64,000 bases of DNA, taken from NCBI GenBank assembly GCA_964036295.1, contig OZ038464.1, positions 2,918,501-2,982,500 on the forward strand. The letters run 5' to 3'. Position 1 is the first letter of the stretch. Each line of letters opens with the position of its first letter. Made by a program: the position numbers and the translations under genes. The stretch is from Plumapathes pennacea (Eukaryota > Cnidaria > Anthozoa > Antipatharia > Myriopathidae). The notes beneath the pieces are model-generated. The model worked only from the letters and a program-made list of their open reading frames with translations, was not told the origin of the DNA and searched no databases. This document shows, piece by piece, positions 1 to 13,558 of this stretch.

Positions 1-135
1 CAAATTAGAGCAAATCACGCACTAATTAATTCATCACACCTTTCGAGGAAAGGAGTCAAATTTAAGCTGCTATATCTCGCCAACGGATGGAGATACATAA
101 GACAAATGTATTGCAAAAAGTCTTCTTATAGTCCC

Positions 136-280
136 AGGAAGGTTTCCTGAAAGTTTCAAGAGATTTCAATTTTTGGCCAAAATCGGCAAAAAACCCTGTG
201 CTATAGCATTAGTATTTTGTCAAAATTCCAACATTTTTCGACCATCTCAGAATTGCATGAAACTTTCAGGAAACCTTCCT
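136..280. repeat. Internal inverted repeat of the satellite monomer (first example)
   Basis: In the first monomer, positions 136-158 are an exact reverse complement of 258-280 (23 bp, beginning aggaaggtttcctg on the left). The intervening spacer is 99 bp. With one mismatch the arms extend a few bases further outward. The arms recur in nearly every monomer. The main variation is a G/C change in the left arm (tcctgaaag versus tcctcaaag), which introduces one mismatch. Such arms could extrude as a cruciform or mark an ancestral transposon-like unit; both are inference. Confidence 0.9.
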
Positions 281-3200
281 AGGATGATGCCGAAAAGGTT
301 TGCATAATTTTTGTAAACTTTTAGCCAGCGCGTCGTGAGAAATTACAGCAAATTAGAGCAAATCACGCACTAATTAATTCATCACACCTTTCGAGGAAAG
401 GAGTCAAATTTAAGCTGCTATATCTCGCCAACGGATGGAGATACATAAGACAAATGTATTGCAAAAAGTCTTCTTATAGTCCCAGGAAGGTTTCCTCAAA
501 GTTTCAAGAGATTTCAATTTTTGATAAAAATCGGCAAAAAACCCTGTGCTATAGCATTAGTATTTTGTCAAAATTCCAACATTTTTCGACCATCTCAGAA
601 TTGCATGAAACTTTCAGGAAACCTTCCTAGGATGATGCCGAAAAGGTTTGCATAGTTTTTGTAAACTTTTAGCCAGCGCGTCGTGAGAAATTACAGCAAA
701 TTAGAGCAAATCACGCACTAATTAATTCATCACACCTTTCGAGGAAAGGAGTCAAATTTAAGCTGCTATATCTCGCCAACGGATGGAGATACATAAGACA
801 AATGTATTGCAAAAAGTCTTCTTATAGTCCCAGGAAGGTTTCCTGAAAGTTTCAAGAGATTTCAATTTTGGGCCAAAATCGGCAAAAAACCCTGTGCTAT
901 AGCATTAGTATTTTGTCAAAATTCCAACATTTTTCGACCATCTCAGAATTGCATGAAACTTTCAGGAAACCTTCCTAGGATGATGCCGAAAAGGTTTGCA
1001 TAATTTTTGTAAACTTTTAGCCAGCGCGTCGTGAGAAATTACAGCAAATTAGAGCAAATCACGCACTAATTAATTCATCACACCTTTCGAGGAAAGGAGT
1101 CAAATTTAAGCTGCTATATCTCGCCAACGGATGGAGATACATAAGACAAATGTATTGCAAAAAGTCTTCTTATAGTCCCAGGAAGGTTTCCTCAAAGTTT
1201 CAAGAGATTTCAATTTTTGATAAAAATCGGCAAAAAACCCTGTGCTATAGCCTTAGTATTTTGTCAAAATTCCAACATTTTTCGACCATCTCAGAATTGC
1301 ATGAAACTTTCAGGAAACCTTCCTAGGATGATGCCGAAAAGGTTTGCATAGTTTTTGTAAACTTTTAGCCAGCGCGTCGTGAGAAATTACAGCAAATTTG
1401 ACCAAATGACACACTAATTAATTCATCACACCTTTCGAGGAAAGGAGTCAAATTTAAGCTGCTATATCTCGCCAACGGATGGAGATACATAAGACAAACG
1501 TATTCCAAAAAGTCTTCTTATAGTCCCAGGAAGGTTTCCTCAAAGTTTCAAGAGATTTCAAATTTTGGCCAAAATCGGCAAAAAACCCTGTGCTATAGGC
1601 TTAGTATTTTGTCAAAATTCCAACATTTTTCGACCATCTCAGAATTGCATGAAACTTTCAGGAAACCTTCCTAGGATGATGCCGAAAAGGTTTGCATAGT
1701 TTTTGTAAACTTTTAGCCAGCGCGTCGTGAGAAATTACAGCAAATTAGAGCAAATCACGCACTAATTAATTCATCACACCTTTCGAGGAAAGGAGTCAAA
1801 TTTAAGCTGCTATATCTCGCCAACGGATGGAGATACATAAGACAAATGTATTGCAAAAAGTCTTCTTATAGTCCCAGGAAGGTTTCCTCAAAGTTTCAAG
1901 AGATTTCAATTTTTGGCCAAAATCGGCAAAAAACCCTGTGCTATAGCCTTAGTATTTTGTCAAAATTCCAACATTTTTCGACCATCTCAGAATTGCATGA
2001 AACTTTCAGGAAACCTTCCTAGGATGATGCCGAAAAGGTTTGCATAGTTTTTGTAAACTTTTAGCCAGCGCGTCGTGCGAAATTACAGCAAATTAGAGCA
2101 AATCACGCACTAATTAATTCATCACACCTTTCGAGGAAAGGAGTCAAATTTAAGCTGCTATATCTCGCCAACGGATGGAGATACATAAGACAAATGTATT
2201 GCAAAAAGTCTTCTTATAGTCCCAGGAAGGTTTCCTGAAAGTTTCAAGAGATTTCAATTTTTGGCCAAAATCGGCAAAAAACCCTGTGCTATAGCATTAG
2301 TATTTTGTCAAAATTCCAACATTTTTCGACCATCTCAGAATTGCATGAAACTTTCAGGAAACCTTCCTAGGATGATGCCGAAAAGGTTTGCATAGTTTTT
2401 GTAAACTTTTAGCCAGCGCGTCGTGAGAAATTACAGCAAATTAGAGCAAATCACGCACTAATTTATTCATCACACCTTTCGAGGAAAGGAGTCAATTTAA
2501 GCTGCTATATCTCGCCAACGGATGGAGATACATCAGACAAATCTTTTGCAAAAAGTCTTCTTATAGTCCCAGGAAGGTTTCCTCAAAGTTTCAAGAGATT
2601 TCAAATTTTGGCCAAAATCGGCAAAAAAACCCTGTGCTATAGCCTTAGTATTTTGTCAAAATTCCAACATTTTTCGACCATCTCAGAATTGCATGAAACT
2701 TTCAGGAAACCTTCCTAGGATGATGCCGAAAAGGTTTGCATAGTTTTTGTAAACTTTTAGCCAGCGCGTCATGAGAAATTACAGCAAATTAGAGCAAATC
2801 ACGCACTAATAAATTCATCACACCTTTCGAGGAAAGGAGTCAAATTTAAGCTGCTATATCTTGCCAACGGATGGAGATACATAAAACAAATGTACTGCAA
2901 AAGTCTTCTTATAGTCCCAGGAAGGTTTCCTCAAAGTTTCAAGAGATTTCAATTTTTGATCAAAATCGGCAAAAAACCCTGTGCTATAGCCTTAGTATTT
3001 TGTCAAAATTCCAACATTTTTCGACCATCTCAGAATTGCATGAAACTTTCAGGAAACCTTCCTAGGATGATGCCGAAAAGGTTTGCATAGTTTTTGTAAA
3101 CTTTTAGCCAGCGCGTCGTGAGAAATTACAGCAAATTAGAGCAAATGACACACTAATTAATTCATCACACCTTTCGAGGAAAGGAGTCAAATTTAAGCTG

Positions 3201-6200
3201 CTATATCTCGCCAACGGATGGAGATACATAAGACAAACGTATTCCAAAAAGTCTTCTTATAGTCCCAGGAAGGTTTCCTGAAAGTTTCAAGAGATTTCAA
3301 ATTTTGGCCAAAATCGGCAAAAAACCCTGTGCTATAGGCTTAGTATTTTGTCAAAATTCCAACATTTTTCGACCATCTCAGAATTGCATGAAACTTTCAG
3401 GAAACCTTCCTAGGATGATGCCGAAAAGGTTTGCATAGTTTTTATAAACTTTTAGCCAGCGCGTCGTGAGAAATTACAGCAAATTAGAGCAAATCACGCA
3501 CTAATTTATTCATCACACCTTTCGAGGAAAGGAGTCAATTTAAGCTGCTATATCTCGCCAACGGATGGAGATACATAAGACAAATGTATTGCAAAAAGTC
3601 TTCTTATAGTCCCAGGAAGGTTTCCTGAAAGTTTCAAGAGATTTCAAATTTTGGCCAAAATCGGCAAAAAACCCTGTGCTATAGCCTTAGTATTTTGTCA
3701 AAATTCCAACATTTTTCGACCATCTCAGAATTGCATGAAACTTTCAGGAAACCTTCCTAGGATGATGCCGAAAAGGTTTGCATAGTTTTTGTAAACTTTT
3801 AGCCAGTGCGTCGTGAGAAATTACAGCAAATTAGAGCAAATCACGCACTAATTTATTCATCACACCTTTCGAGGAAAGGAGTCAATTTAAGCTGCTATAT
3901 CTCGCCAACGGATGGAGATACATAAGACAAATGTATTGCAAAAAGTCTTCTTATAGTCCCAGGAAGGTTTCCTGAAAGTTTCAAGAGATTTCAAATTTTG
4001 GCCAAAATCGGCAAAAAAACCCTGTGCTATAGCCTTAGTATTTTGTCAAAATTCCAACATTTTTCGACCATCTCAGAATTGCATGAAACTTTCAGGAAAC
4101 CTTCCTAGGATGATGCCGAAAAGGTTTGCATAGTTTTTGTAAAGTTTTAGCCAGCGCGTCGTGAGAAATTACAGCAAATTAGAGCAAATCACGCACTAAT
4201 TTATTCATCACACCTTTCGAGGAAAGGAGTCAAATTTAAGCTGCTATATCTCGCCAACGGATGGAGATACATAAGACAAATGTATTGCAAAAAGTCTTCT
4301 TATAGTCCCAGGAAGGTTTCCTGAAAGTTTCAAGAGATTTCAAATTTTGGCCAAAATCGGCAAAAAACCCTGTGCTATAGCCTTAGTATTTTGTCAAAAT
4401 TCCAACATTTTTCGACCATCTCAGAATTGCATGAAACTTTCAGGAAACCTTTCTAGGATGATGCCGAAAAGGTTTGCATAGTTTTTGTAAACTTTCAGCC
4501 AGCGCGTCTTGAGAAATTACAGCAAATTAGAGCAAATCACGCACTAATTAATTCATCACACCTTTCGAGGAAAGGAGTCAAATTTAAGCTGCTATATCTC
4601 GCCAACGGATGGAGATACATCAGACAAATGTATTGCAAATGTCTTCTTATAGTCCCAGGAAGGTTTCCTGAAAGTTTCAAGAGATTTCAATTTTTGGCCA
4701 AAATCGGCAAAAAACCCTGTGCTATAGCCTTAGTATTTTGTCAAAATTCCAACATTTTTCGACCATCTCAGAATTGCATGAAACTTTCAGGAAACCTTCC
4801 TAGGATGATGCCGAAAAGGTTTGCATAGTTTTTGTAAACTTTTAGCCAGCGCGTCGTGAGAAATTACAGCAAATTAGAGCAAATCACGCACTAATTTATT
4901 CATCACACCTTTCGAGGAAAGGAGTCAATTTAAGCTGCTATATCTCGCCAACGGATGGAGATACATAAGACAAATGTATTGCAAAAAGTCTTCTTATAGT
5001 CCCAGGAAGGTTTCCTGAAAGTTTCAAGAGATTTCAAATTTTGGCCAAAATCGGCAAAAAACCCTGTGCTATAGCCTTTAAGTATTTTGTCAAAATTCCA
5101 ACATTTTTCGACCATCTCAGAATTGCATGAAACTTTCAGGAAACCTTCCTAGGATGATGCCGAAAAGGTTTGCATAGTTTTTGTAAACTTTTAGCCAGTG
5201 CGTCGTGAGAAATTACAGCAAATTAGAGCAAATCACGCACTAATTTATTCATCACACCTTTCGAGGAAAGGAGTCAATTTAAGCTGCTATATCTCGCCAA
5301 CGGATGGAGATACATAAGACAAATGTATTGCAAAAAGTCTTCTTATAGTCCCAGGAAGGTTTCCTGAAAGTTTCAAGAGATTTCAAATTTTGGCCAAAAT
5401 CGGCAAAAAAACCCTGTGCTATAGCCTTAGTATTTTGTCAAAATTCCAACATTTTTCGACCATCTCAGAATTGCATGAAACTTTCAGGAAACCTTCCTAG
5501 GATGATGCCGAAAAGGTTTGCATAGTTTTTGTAAACTTTTAGCCAGCGCGTCGTGAGAAATTACAGCAAATTAGAGCAAATCACGCACTAATTTATTCAT
5601 CACACCTTTCGAGGAAAGGAGTCAATTTAAGCTGCTATATCTCGCCAACGGATGGAGATACATAAGACAAATGTATTGCAAAAAGTCTTCTTATAGTCCC
5701 AGGAAGGTTTCCTGAAAGTTTCAAGAGATTTCAAATTTTGGCCAAAATCGGCAAAAAACCCTGTGCTATAGCCTTAGTATTTTGTCAAAATTCCAACATT
5801 TTTCGACCATCTCAGAATTGCATGAAACTTTCAGGAAACCTTCCTAGGATGATGCCGAAAAGGTTTGCATAGTTTTTGTAAACTTTTAGCCAGCGCGTCG
5901 TGAGAAATTACAGCAAATTAGAGCAAATCACGCACTAATTTATTCATCACACCTTTCGAGGAAAGGAGTCAATTTAAGCTGCTATATCTCGCCAACGGAT
6001 GGAGATACATAAGACAAATGTATTGCAAAAAGTCTTCTTATAGTCCCAGGAAGGTTTCCAGAAAGTTTCAAGAGATTTCAAATTTTGGCCAAAATCGGCA
6101 AAAAAACCCTGTGCTATAGCCTTAGTATTTTGTCAAAATTCCAACATTTTTCGACCATCTCAGAATTGCATGAAACTTTCAGGAAACCTTCCTAGGATGA

Positions 6201-9200
6201 TGCCGAAAAGGTTTGCATAGTTTTTGTAAACTTTTAGCCAGCGCGTCGTGAGAAATTACAGCAAATTAGAGCAAATCACGCACTAATTTATTCATCACAC
6301 CTTTCGAGGAAAGGAGTCAATTTAAGCTGCTATATCTCGCCAACGGATGGAGATACATAAGACAAATGTATTGCAAAAAGTCTTCTTATAGTCCCAGGAA
6401 GGTTTCCTGAAAGTTTCAAGAGATTTCAAATTTTGGCCAAAATCGGCAAAAAACCCTGTGCTATAGCCTTAGTATTTTGTCAAAATTCCAACACTTTTCG
6501 ACCATCTCAGAATTGCATGAAACTTTCAGGAAACCTTCCTAGGATGATGCCGAAAAGGTTTGAATAATTTTTGTAAACTTTTAGCCAGCGCGTCGTGAGA
6601 AATTACAGCAAATTAGAGCAAATCACGCACTAATTAATTCATCACACCTTTCGAGGAAAGGAGTCAAATTTAAGCTGCTATATCTCGCCAACGGATGGAG
6701 ATACATCAGACAAATGTATTGCAAATGTCTTCTTATAGTCCAAGGAAGGTTTCCTGAAAGTTTCAAGAGATTTCAATTTTTGGCCAAAATCGGCAAAAAA
6801 CCCTGTGCTATAGCCTTAGTATTTTGTCAAAATTCCAACATTTTTCGACCATCTCAGAATTGCATGAAACTTTCAGGAAACCTTCCTAGGATGATGCCGA
6901 AAAGGGTTGCATAGTTTTTGTAAACTTTTAGCCAGCGCGTCGTGAGAAATTACAGCAAATTAGAGCAAATCACGCACTAATTTATTCATCACACCTTTCG
7001 AGGAAAGGAGTCAATTTAAGCTGCTATATCTCGCCAACGGATGGAGATACATAAGACAAATGTATTGCAAAAAGTCTTCTTATAGTCCCAGGAAGGTTTC
7101 CTCAAAGTTTCAAGAGATTTCAAATTTTGGCCAAAATCGGCAAAAAACCCTGTGCTATAGCCTTAGTATTTTGTCAAAATTCCAACATTTTTCGACCATC
7201 TCAGAATTGCATGAAACTTTCAGGAAACCTTCCTAGGATGATGCCGAAAAGGTTTGCATAGTTTTTGTAAAGTTTTAGCCAGCGCGTCGTGAGAAATTAC
7301 AGCAAATTAGAGCAAATCACGCACTAATTAATTCATCACACCTTTCGAGGAAAGGAGTCAAATTTAAGCTGCTATATCTCGCCAACGGATGGAGATACAT
7401 CAGACAAATGTATTGCAAAAAGTCTTCTTATAGTCCCAGGAAGGTTTCCTCAAAGTTTCAAGAGATTTCAATTTTTGATCAAAATCGGCAAAAAACCCTG
7501 TGCTATAGCCTTAGTATTTTGTCAAAATTCCAACATTTTTCGACCATCTCAGAATTGCATGAAACTTTCAGGAAACCTTCCTAGGATGATGCCGAAAAGG
7601 TTTGCATAGTTTTTGTAAACTTTTAGCCAGCGCGTCGTGAGAAATTACAGCAAATTAGAGCAAATGACACACTAATTAATTCATCACACCTTTCGAGGAA
7701 AGGAGTCAAATTTAAGCTGCTATATCTCGCCAACGGATGGAGATACATAAGACAAACGTATTCCAAAAAGTCTTCTTATAGTCCCAGGAAGGTTTCCTCA
7801 AAGTTTCAAGAGATTTCAAATTTTGGCCAAAATCGGCAAAAAACCCTGTGCTATAGGCTTAGTATTTTGTCAAAATTCCAACATTTTTCGACCATCTCAG
7901 AATTGCATGAAACTTTCAGGAAACCTTCCTAGGATGATGCCGAAAAGGTTTGCATAGTTTTTATAAACTTTTAGCCAGCGCGTCATGAGAAATTACAGCA
8001 AATTAGAGCAAATCACGCACTAATTTATTCATCACACCTTTCAAGGAAAGGAGTCAAATTTAAGCTGCTATATCTTGCCAACGGATGGAGATACATAAGA
8101 CAAATGTATTGCAAAAGTCTTCTTATAGTCCCAGGAAGGTTTCCTGAAAGTTTCAAGAGATTTCAATTTTTGATCAAAATCGGCAAAAAACCCTGTGCTA
8201 TAGGCTTAGTATTTTGTCAAAATTCCAACATTTTTCGACCATCTCAGAATTGCATGAAACTTTCAGGAAACCTTTCTAGGATGATGCCGAAGAGGTTTGC
8301 ATAGTTTTTGTAAACTTTTAGCCAGCGCGTCGTGAGAAATTACAGCAAATTAGAGCAAATCACGCACTAATTTATTCATCACACCTTTCAAGGAAAGGAG
8401 TCAAATTTAAGCTGCTATATCTTGCCAACGGATGGAGATACATAAGACAAATGTATTGCAAAAGTCTTCTTATAGTCCCAGGAAGGTTTCCTGAAAGTTT
8501 CAAGAGATTTCAATTTTTGATCAAAATCGGCAAAAAACCCTGTGCTATAGGCTTAGTATTTTGTCAAAATTCCAACATTTTTCGACCATCTCAGAATTGC
8601 ATGAAACTTTCAGGAAACCTTCCTAGGATGATGCCGAAGAGGTTTGCATAGTTTTTGTAAACTTTTAGCCAGCGCGTCGTGAGAAATTACAGCAAATTAG
8701 AGCAAATCACGCACTAATTAATTCATCACACCTTTCGAGGAAAGGAGTCAAATTTAAGCTGCCATATCTCGCCAACGGATGGAGATACATAAGACAAATG
8801 TATTGCAAAAAGTCTTCTTATAGTCCCAGGAAGGTTTCCTGAAAGTTTCAGGAGATTTCAAATTTTGGCCAAAATCGGCAAAAAACCCTGTGCTATAGCC
8901 TTAGTATTTTGTCAAAATTCCAACATTTTTCGACCATCTCAGAATTGCATGAAACTTTCAGGAAACCTTCCTAGGATGATGCCGAAAAGGTTTGCATAGT
9001 TTTTGTAATGTTTTAGCCAGCGCGTCGTGAGAAATTACAGCAAATTAGAGCAAATCACGCACTAATTTATTCATCACACCTTTCGAGGAAAGGAGTCAAT
9101 TTAAGCTGCTATATCTTGCCAACGGATGGAGATACATAAGACAAATGTATTGCAAAAAGTCTTCTTATAGTCCCAGGAAGGTTTCCTCAAAGTTTCAAGA

Positions 9201-10429
9201 GATTTCAATTTTTGGCCAAAATCGGCAAAAAACCCTGTGCTATAGCCTTAGTATTTTGTCAAAATTCCAACATTTTTCGACCATCTCAGAATTGCATGAA
9301 ACTTTCAGGAAACCTTCCTAGGATGATGCCGAAAAGGTTTGCATAGTTTTTGTAAACTTTTAGCCAGCGCGTCGTGAGAAATTAGAGCAAATTAGAGCAA
9401 ATCACGCACTAATTAATTCATCACACCTTTCGAGGAAAGGAGTCAAATTTAAGCTGCTATATCTCGCCAACGGATGGAGATACATAAGACAAATGTATTG
9501 CAAAAAGTCTTCTTATAGTCCCAGGAAGGTTTCCTCAAAGTTTCAAGAGATTTCAATTTTTGGCCAAAATCGGCAAAAAACCCTGTGCTATAGCCTTAGT
9601 ATTTTGTCAAAATTCCAACATTTTTCGACCATCTCAGAATTGCATGAAACTTTCAGGAAACCTTCCTAGGATGATGCCGAAAAGGTTTGCATAGTTTTTG
9701 TAAACTTTTAGCCAGCGCGTCGTGAGAAATTACAGCAAATTAGAGCAAATCACGCACTAATTTATTCATCACACCTTTCGAGGAAAGGAGTCAATTTAAG
9801 CTGCTATATCTTGCCAACGGATGGAGATACATAAGACAAATGTATTGCAAAAAGTCTTCTTATAGTCCCAGGAAGGTTTCCTGAAAGTTTCAAGGGATTT
9901 CAATTTTTGGCCAAAATCGGCAAAAAACCCTGTGCTATAGGCTTAATATTTTGTCAAAATTCCAACATTTTTCGACCATCTTAGAATTGCATGAAACTTT
10001 CAGGAAACCTTCCTAGGATGATGCCGAAAAGGTTTGCATAGTTTTTGTAAACTTTCAGCCAGCGCGTCGTGAGAAATTACAGCAAATTAGAGCAAATCAC
10101 GCACTAATTAATTCATCACACCTTTCGAGGAAAGGAGTCAATTTAAGCTGCTATATCTCGCCAACGGATGGAGATACATAAGACAAATGTATTGCAAAAA
10201 GTCTTCTTATAGTCCCAGGAAGGTTTCCTCAAAGTTTCAAGAGATTTCAAATTTTGGCCAAAATCGGCAAAAAACCCTGTGCTATAGCCTTAGTATTTTG
10301 TCAAAATTCCAACATTTTTCGACCATCTCAGAATTGCATGAAACTTTCAGGAAACCTTCCTAGGGTGATGCCGAAAAGGTTTGCATAGTTTTTGTAAACT
10401 TTTAGCCAGCGCGTCGTGAGAAATTACAG

Positions 10430-13400
10430 CAAATTAGAGCAAATCACGCACTAATTAATTCATCACACCTTTCGAGGAAAGGAGTCAAATTTAAGCTGCC
10501 ATATCTCGCCAACGGATGGAGATACATAAGACAAATGTATTGCAAAAAGTTTTCTTATAGTCCCAGGAAGGTTTCCTGAAAGTTTCAAGGGATTTCAATT
10601 TTTGGCCAAAATCGACAAAAAACCCTGTGCTATAGCCTTAGTATTTTGTCAAAATTCCAACATTTTTCGACCATCTCAGAATTGCATGAAACTTTCAGGA
10701 AACCTTCCTAGGATGATGCCGAAAAGGTTTGCATAGTTTTTGTAAACTTCCAGCCAGCGCGTCGTGAGAAATTACAGCAAATTAGAGCAAATCACGCACT
10801 AATTAATTCATCACACCTTTCGAGGAAAGGAGTCAATTTAAGCTGCTATATCTCGCCAACGGATGGAGATACATAAGACAAATGTATTGCAAAAAGTCTC
10901 CTTATAGTCCCAGGAAGGTTTCCTCAAAGTTTCAAGAGATTTCAATTTTTGGCCAAAATCGGCAAAAAACCCTGTGCTATAGCCTTAGTATTTTGTCAAA
11001 ATTCCAACATTTTTCGACAATCTCAGAATTGCATGAAACTTTCAGGAAACCTTCCTAGGATGATGCCGAAAAGGTTTGCATAGTTTTTGTAAACTTTTAG
11101 CCAGCGCGTCGTGAGAAATTACAGCAAATTAGAGCAAATCACGCACTAATTAATTTATCACACCTTTCGAGGAAAGGAGTCAAATTTAAGCTGCCATATC
11201 TCGCCAACGGATGGAGATACATAAGACAAATGTATTGCAAAAAGTTTTCTTATAGTCCCAGGAAGGTTTCCTGAAAGTTTCAAGGGATTTCAATTTTTGG
11301 CCAAAATCGACAAAAAACCCTGTGCTATAGCCTTAGTATTTTGTCAAAATTCCAACATTTTTCGACCATCTCAGAATTGCATGAAACTTTCAGGAAACCT
11401 TCCTAGGATGATGCCGAAAAGGTTTGCATAGTTTTTGTAAACTTCCAGCCAGCGCGTCGTGAGAAATTACAGCAAATTAGAGCAAATCACGCACTAATTA
11501 ATTCATCACACCTTTCGAGGAAAGGAGTCAATTTAAGCTGCTATATCTCGCCAACGGATGGAGATACATAAGACAAATGTATTGCAAAAAGTCTCCTTAT
11601 AGTCCCAGGAAGGTTTCCTCAAAGTTTCAAGAGATTTCAATTTTTGGCCAAAATCGGCAAAAAAACCCTGTGCTATAGCCTTAGTATTTTGTCAAAATTC
11701 CAACATTTTTCGACAATCTCAGAATTGCATGAAACTTTCAGGAAACCTTCCTAGGATGATGCCGAAAAGGTTTGCATAGTTTTTGTAAACTTTTAGCCAG
11801 CGCGTCGTGAGAAATTACAGCAAATTAGAGCAAATCACGCACTAATTAATTTATCACACCTTTCGAGGAAAGGAGTCAAATTTAAGCTGCCATATCTCGC
11901 CAACGGATGGAGATACATAAGACAAATGTATTGCAAAAAGTTTTCTTATAGTCCCAGGAAGGTTTCCTGAAAGTTTCAAGGGATTTCAATTTTTGGCCAA
12001 AATCGACAAAAAACCCTGTGCTATAGCCTTAGTATTTTGTCAAAATTCCAACATTTTTCGACCATCTCAGAATTGCATGAAACTTTCAGGAAACCTTCCT
12101 AGGATGATGCCGAAAAGGTTTGCATAGTTTTTGTAAACTTCCAGCCAGCGCGTCGTGAGAAATTACAGCAAATTAGAGCAAATCACGCACTAATTAATTC
12201 ATCACACCTTTCGAGGAAAGGAGTCAATTTAAGCTGCTATATCTCGCCAACGGATGGAGATACATAAGACAAATGTATTGCAAAAAGTCTCCTTATAGTC
12301 CCAGGAAGGTTTCCTCAAAGTTTCAAGAGATTTCAATTTTTGGCCAAAATCGGCAAAAAACCCTGTGCTATAGCCTTAGTATTTTGTCAAAATTCCAACA
12401 TTTTTCGACAATCTCAGAATTGCATGAAACTTTCAGGAAACCTTCCTAGGATGATGCCGAAAAGGTTTGCATAGTTTTTGTAAACTTTTAGCCAGCGCGT
12501 CGTGAGAAATTACAGCAAATTAGAGCAAATCACGCACTAATTAATTTATCACACCTTTCGAGGAAAGGAGTCAAATTTAAGCTGCCATATCTCGCCAACG
12601 GATGGAGATACATAAGACAAATGTATTGCAAAAAGTTTTCTTATAGTCCCAGGAAGGTTTCCTCAAAGTTTCAAGGGATTTCAATTTTTGGCCAAAATCG
12701 GCAAAAAACCCTGTGCTATAGCCTTAGTATTTTGTCAAAATTCCAACATTTTTCGACAATCTCAGAATTGCATGAAACTTTCAGGAAACCTTCCTAGGAT
12801 GATGCCGAAAAGGTTTGCATAGTTTTTGTAAACTTTTAGCCAGCGTGTCGTGAGAAATTACAGCAAATTAGAGCAAATCACGCACTAATTAATTTATCAC
12901 ACCTTTCGAGGAAAGGAGTCAAATTTAAGCTGCCATATCTCGCCAACGGATGGAGATACATAAGACAAATGTATTGCAAAAAGTTTTCTTATAGTCCCAG
13001 GAAGGTTTCCTGAAAGTTTCAATGGATTTCAATTTTTGGCCAAAATCGACAAAAAACCCTGTGCTATAGGCTTAGTATTTTGTCAAAATTCCAACATTTT
13101 TCGACCATCTCAGAATTGCATGAAACTTTCAGGAAACCTTCCTAGGATGATGCCGAAAAGGTTTGCATAGTTTTTGTAAACTTCCAGCCAGCGCGTCGTG
13201 AGAAATTACAGCAAATTAGAGCAAATCACGCACTAATTAATTCATCACACCTTTCGAGGAAAGGAGTCAATTTAAGCTGCTATATCTCGCCAACGGATGG
13301 AGATACATAAGACAAATGTATTGCAAAAAGTCTCCTTATAGTCCCAGGAAGGTTTCCTCAAAGTTTCAAGAGATTTCAATTTTTGGCCAAAATCGGCAAA

Positions 13401-13558
13401 AAACCCTGTGCTATAGCCTTAGTATTTTGTCAAAATTCCAACATTTTTCGACAATCTCAGAATTGCATGAAACTTTCAGGAAACCTTCCTAGGATGATGC
13501 CGAAAAGGTTTGCATAGTTTTTGTAAACTTTTAGCCAGCGCGTCGTGAGAAATTACAG
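10430..13558 (+). repeat. Higher-order satellite block, alternating A/B dimers (about 695 bp)
   Basis: Type A monomers (starts 10,430, 11,125, 11,821, 12,864) share gccatatctc, aagttttctt, atcgacaaaa and cttccagcc. Type B monomers (starts 10,778, 11,473, 12,169, 13,212) share gtctccttat and cgacaatctc. Like types are 695-696 bp apart. The monomer at 12,515 combines A markers in its first half with B markers in its second half, so it looks like an A/B recombinant. Another A-like monomer follows at 13,559. This is a local higher-order repeat made by amplifying a dimer. Confidence 0.85.
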
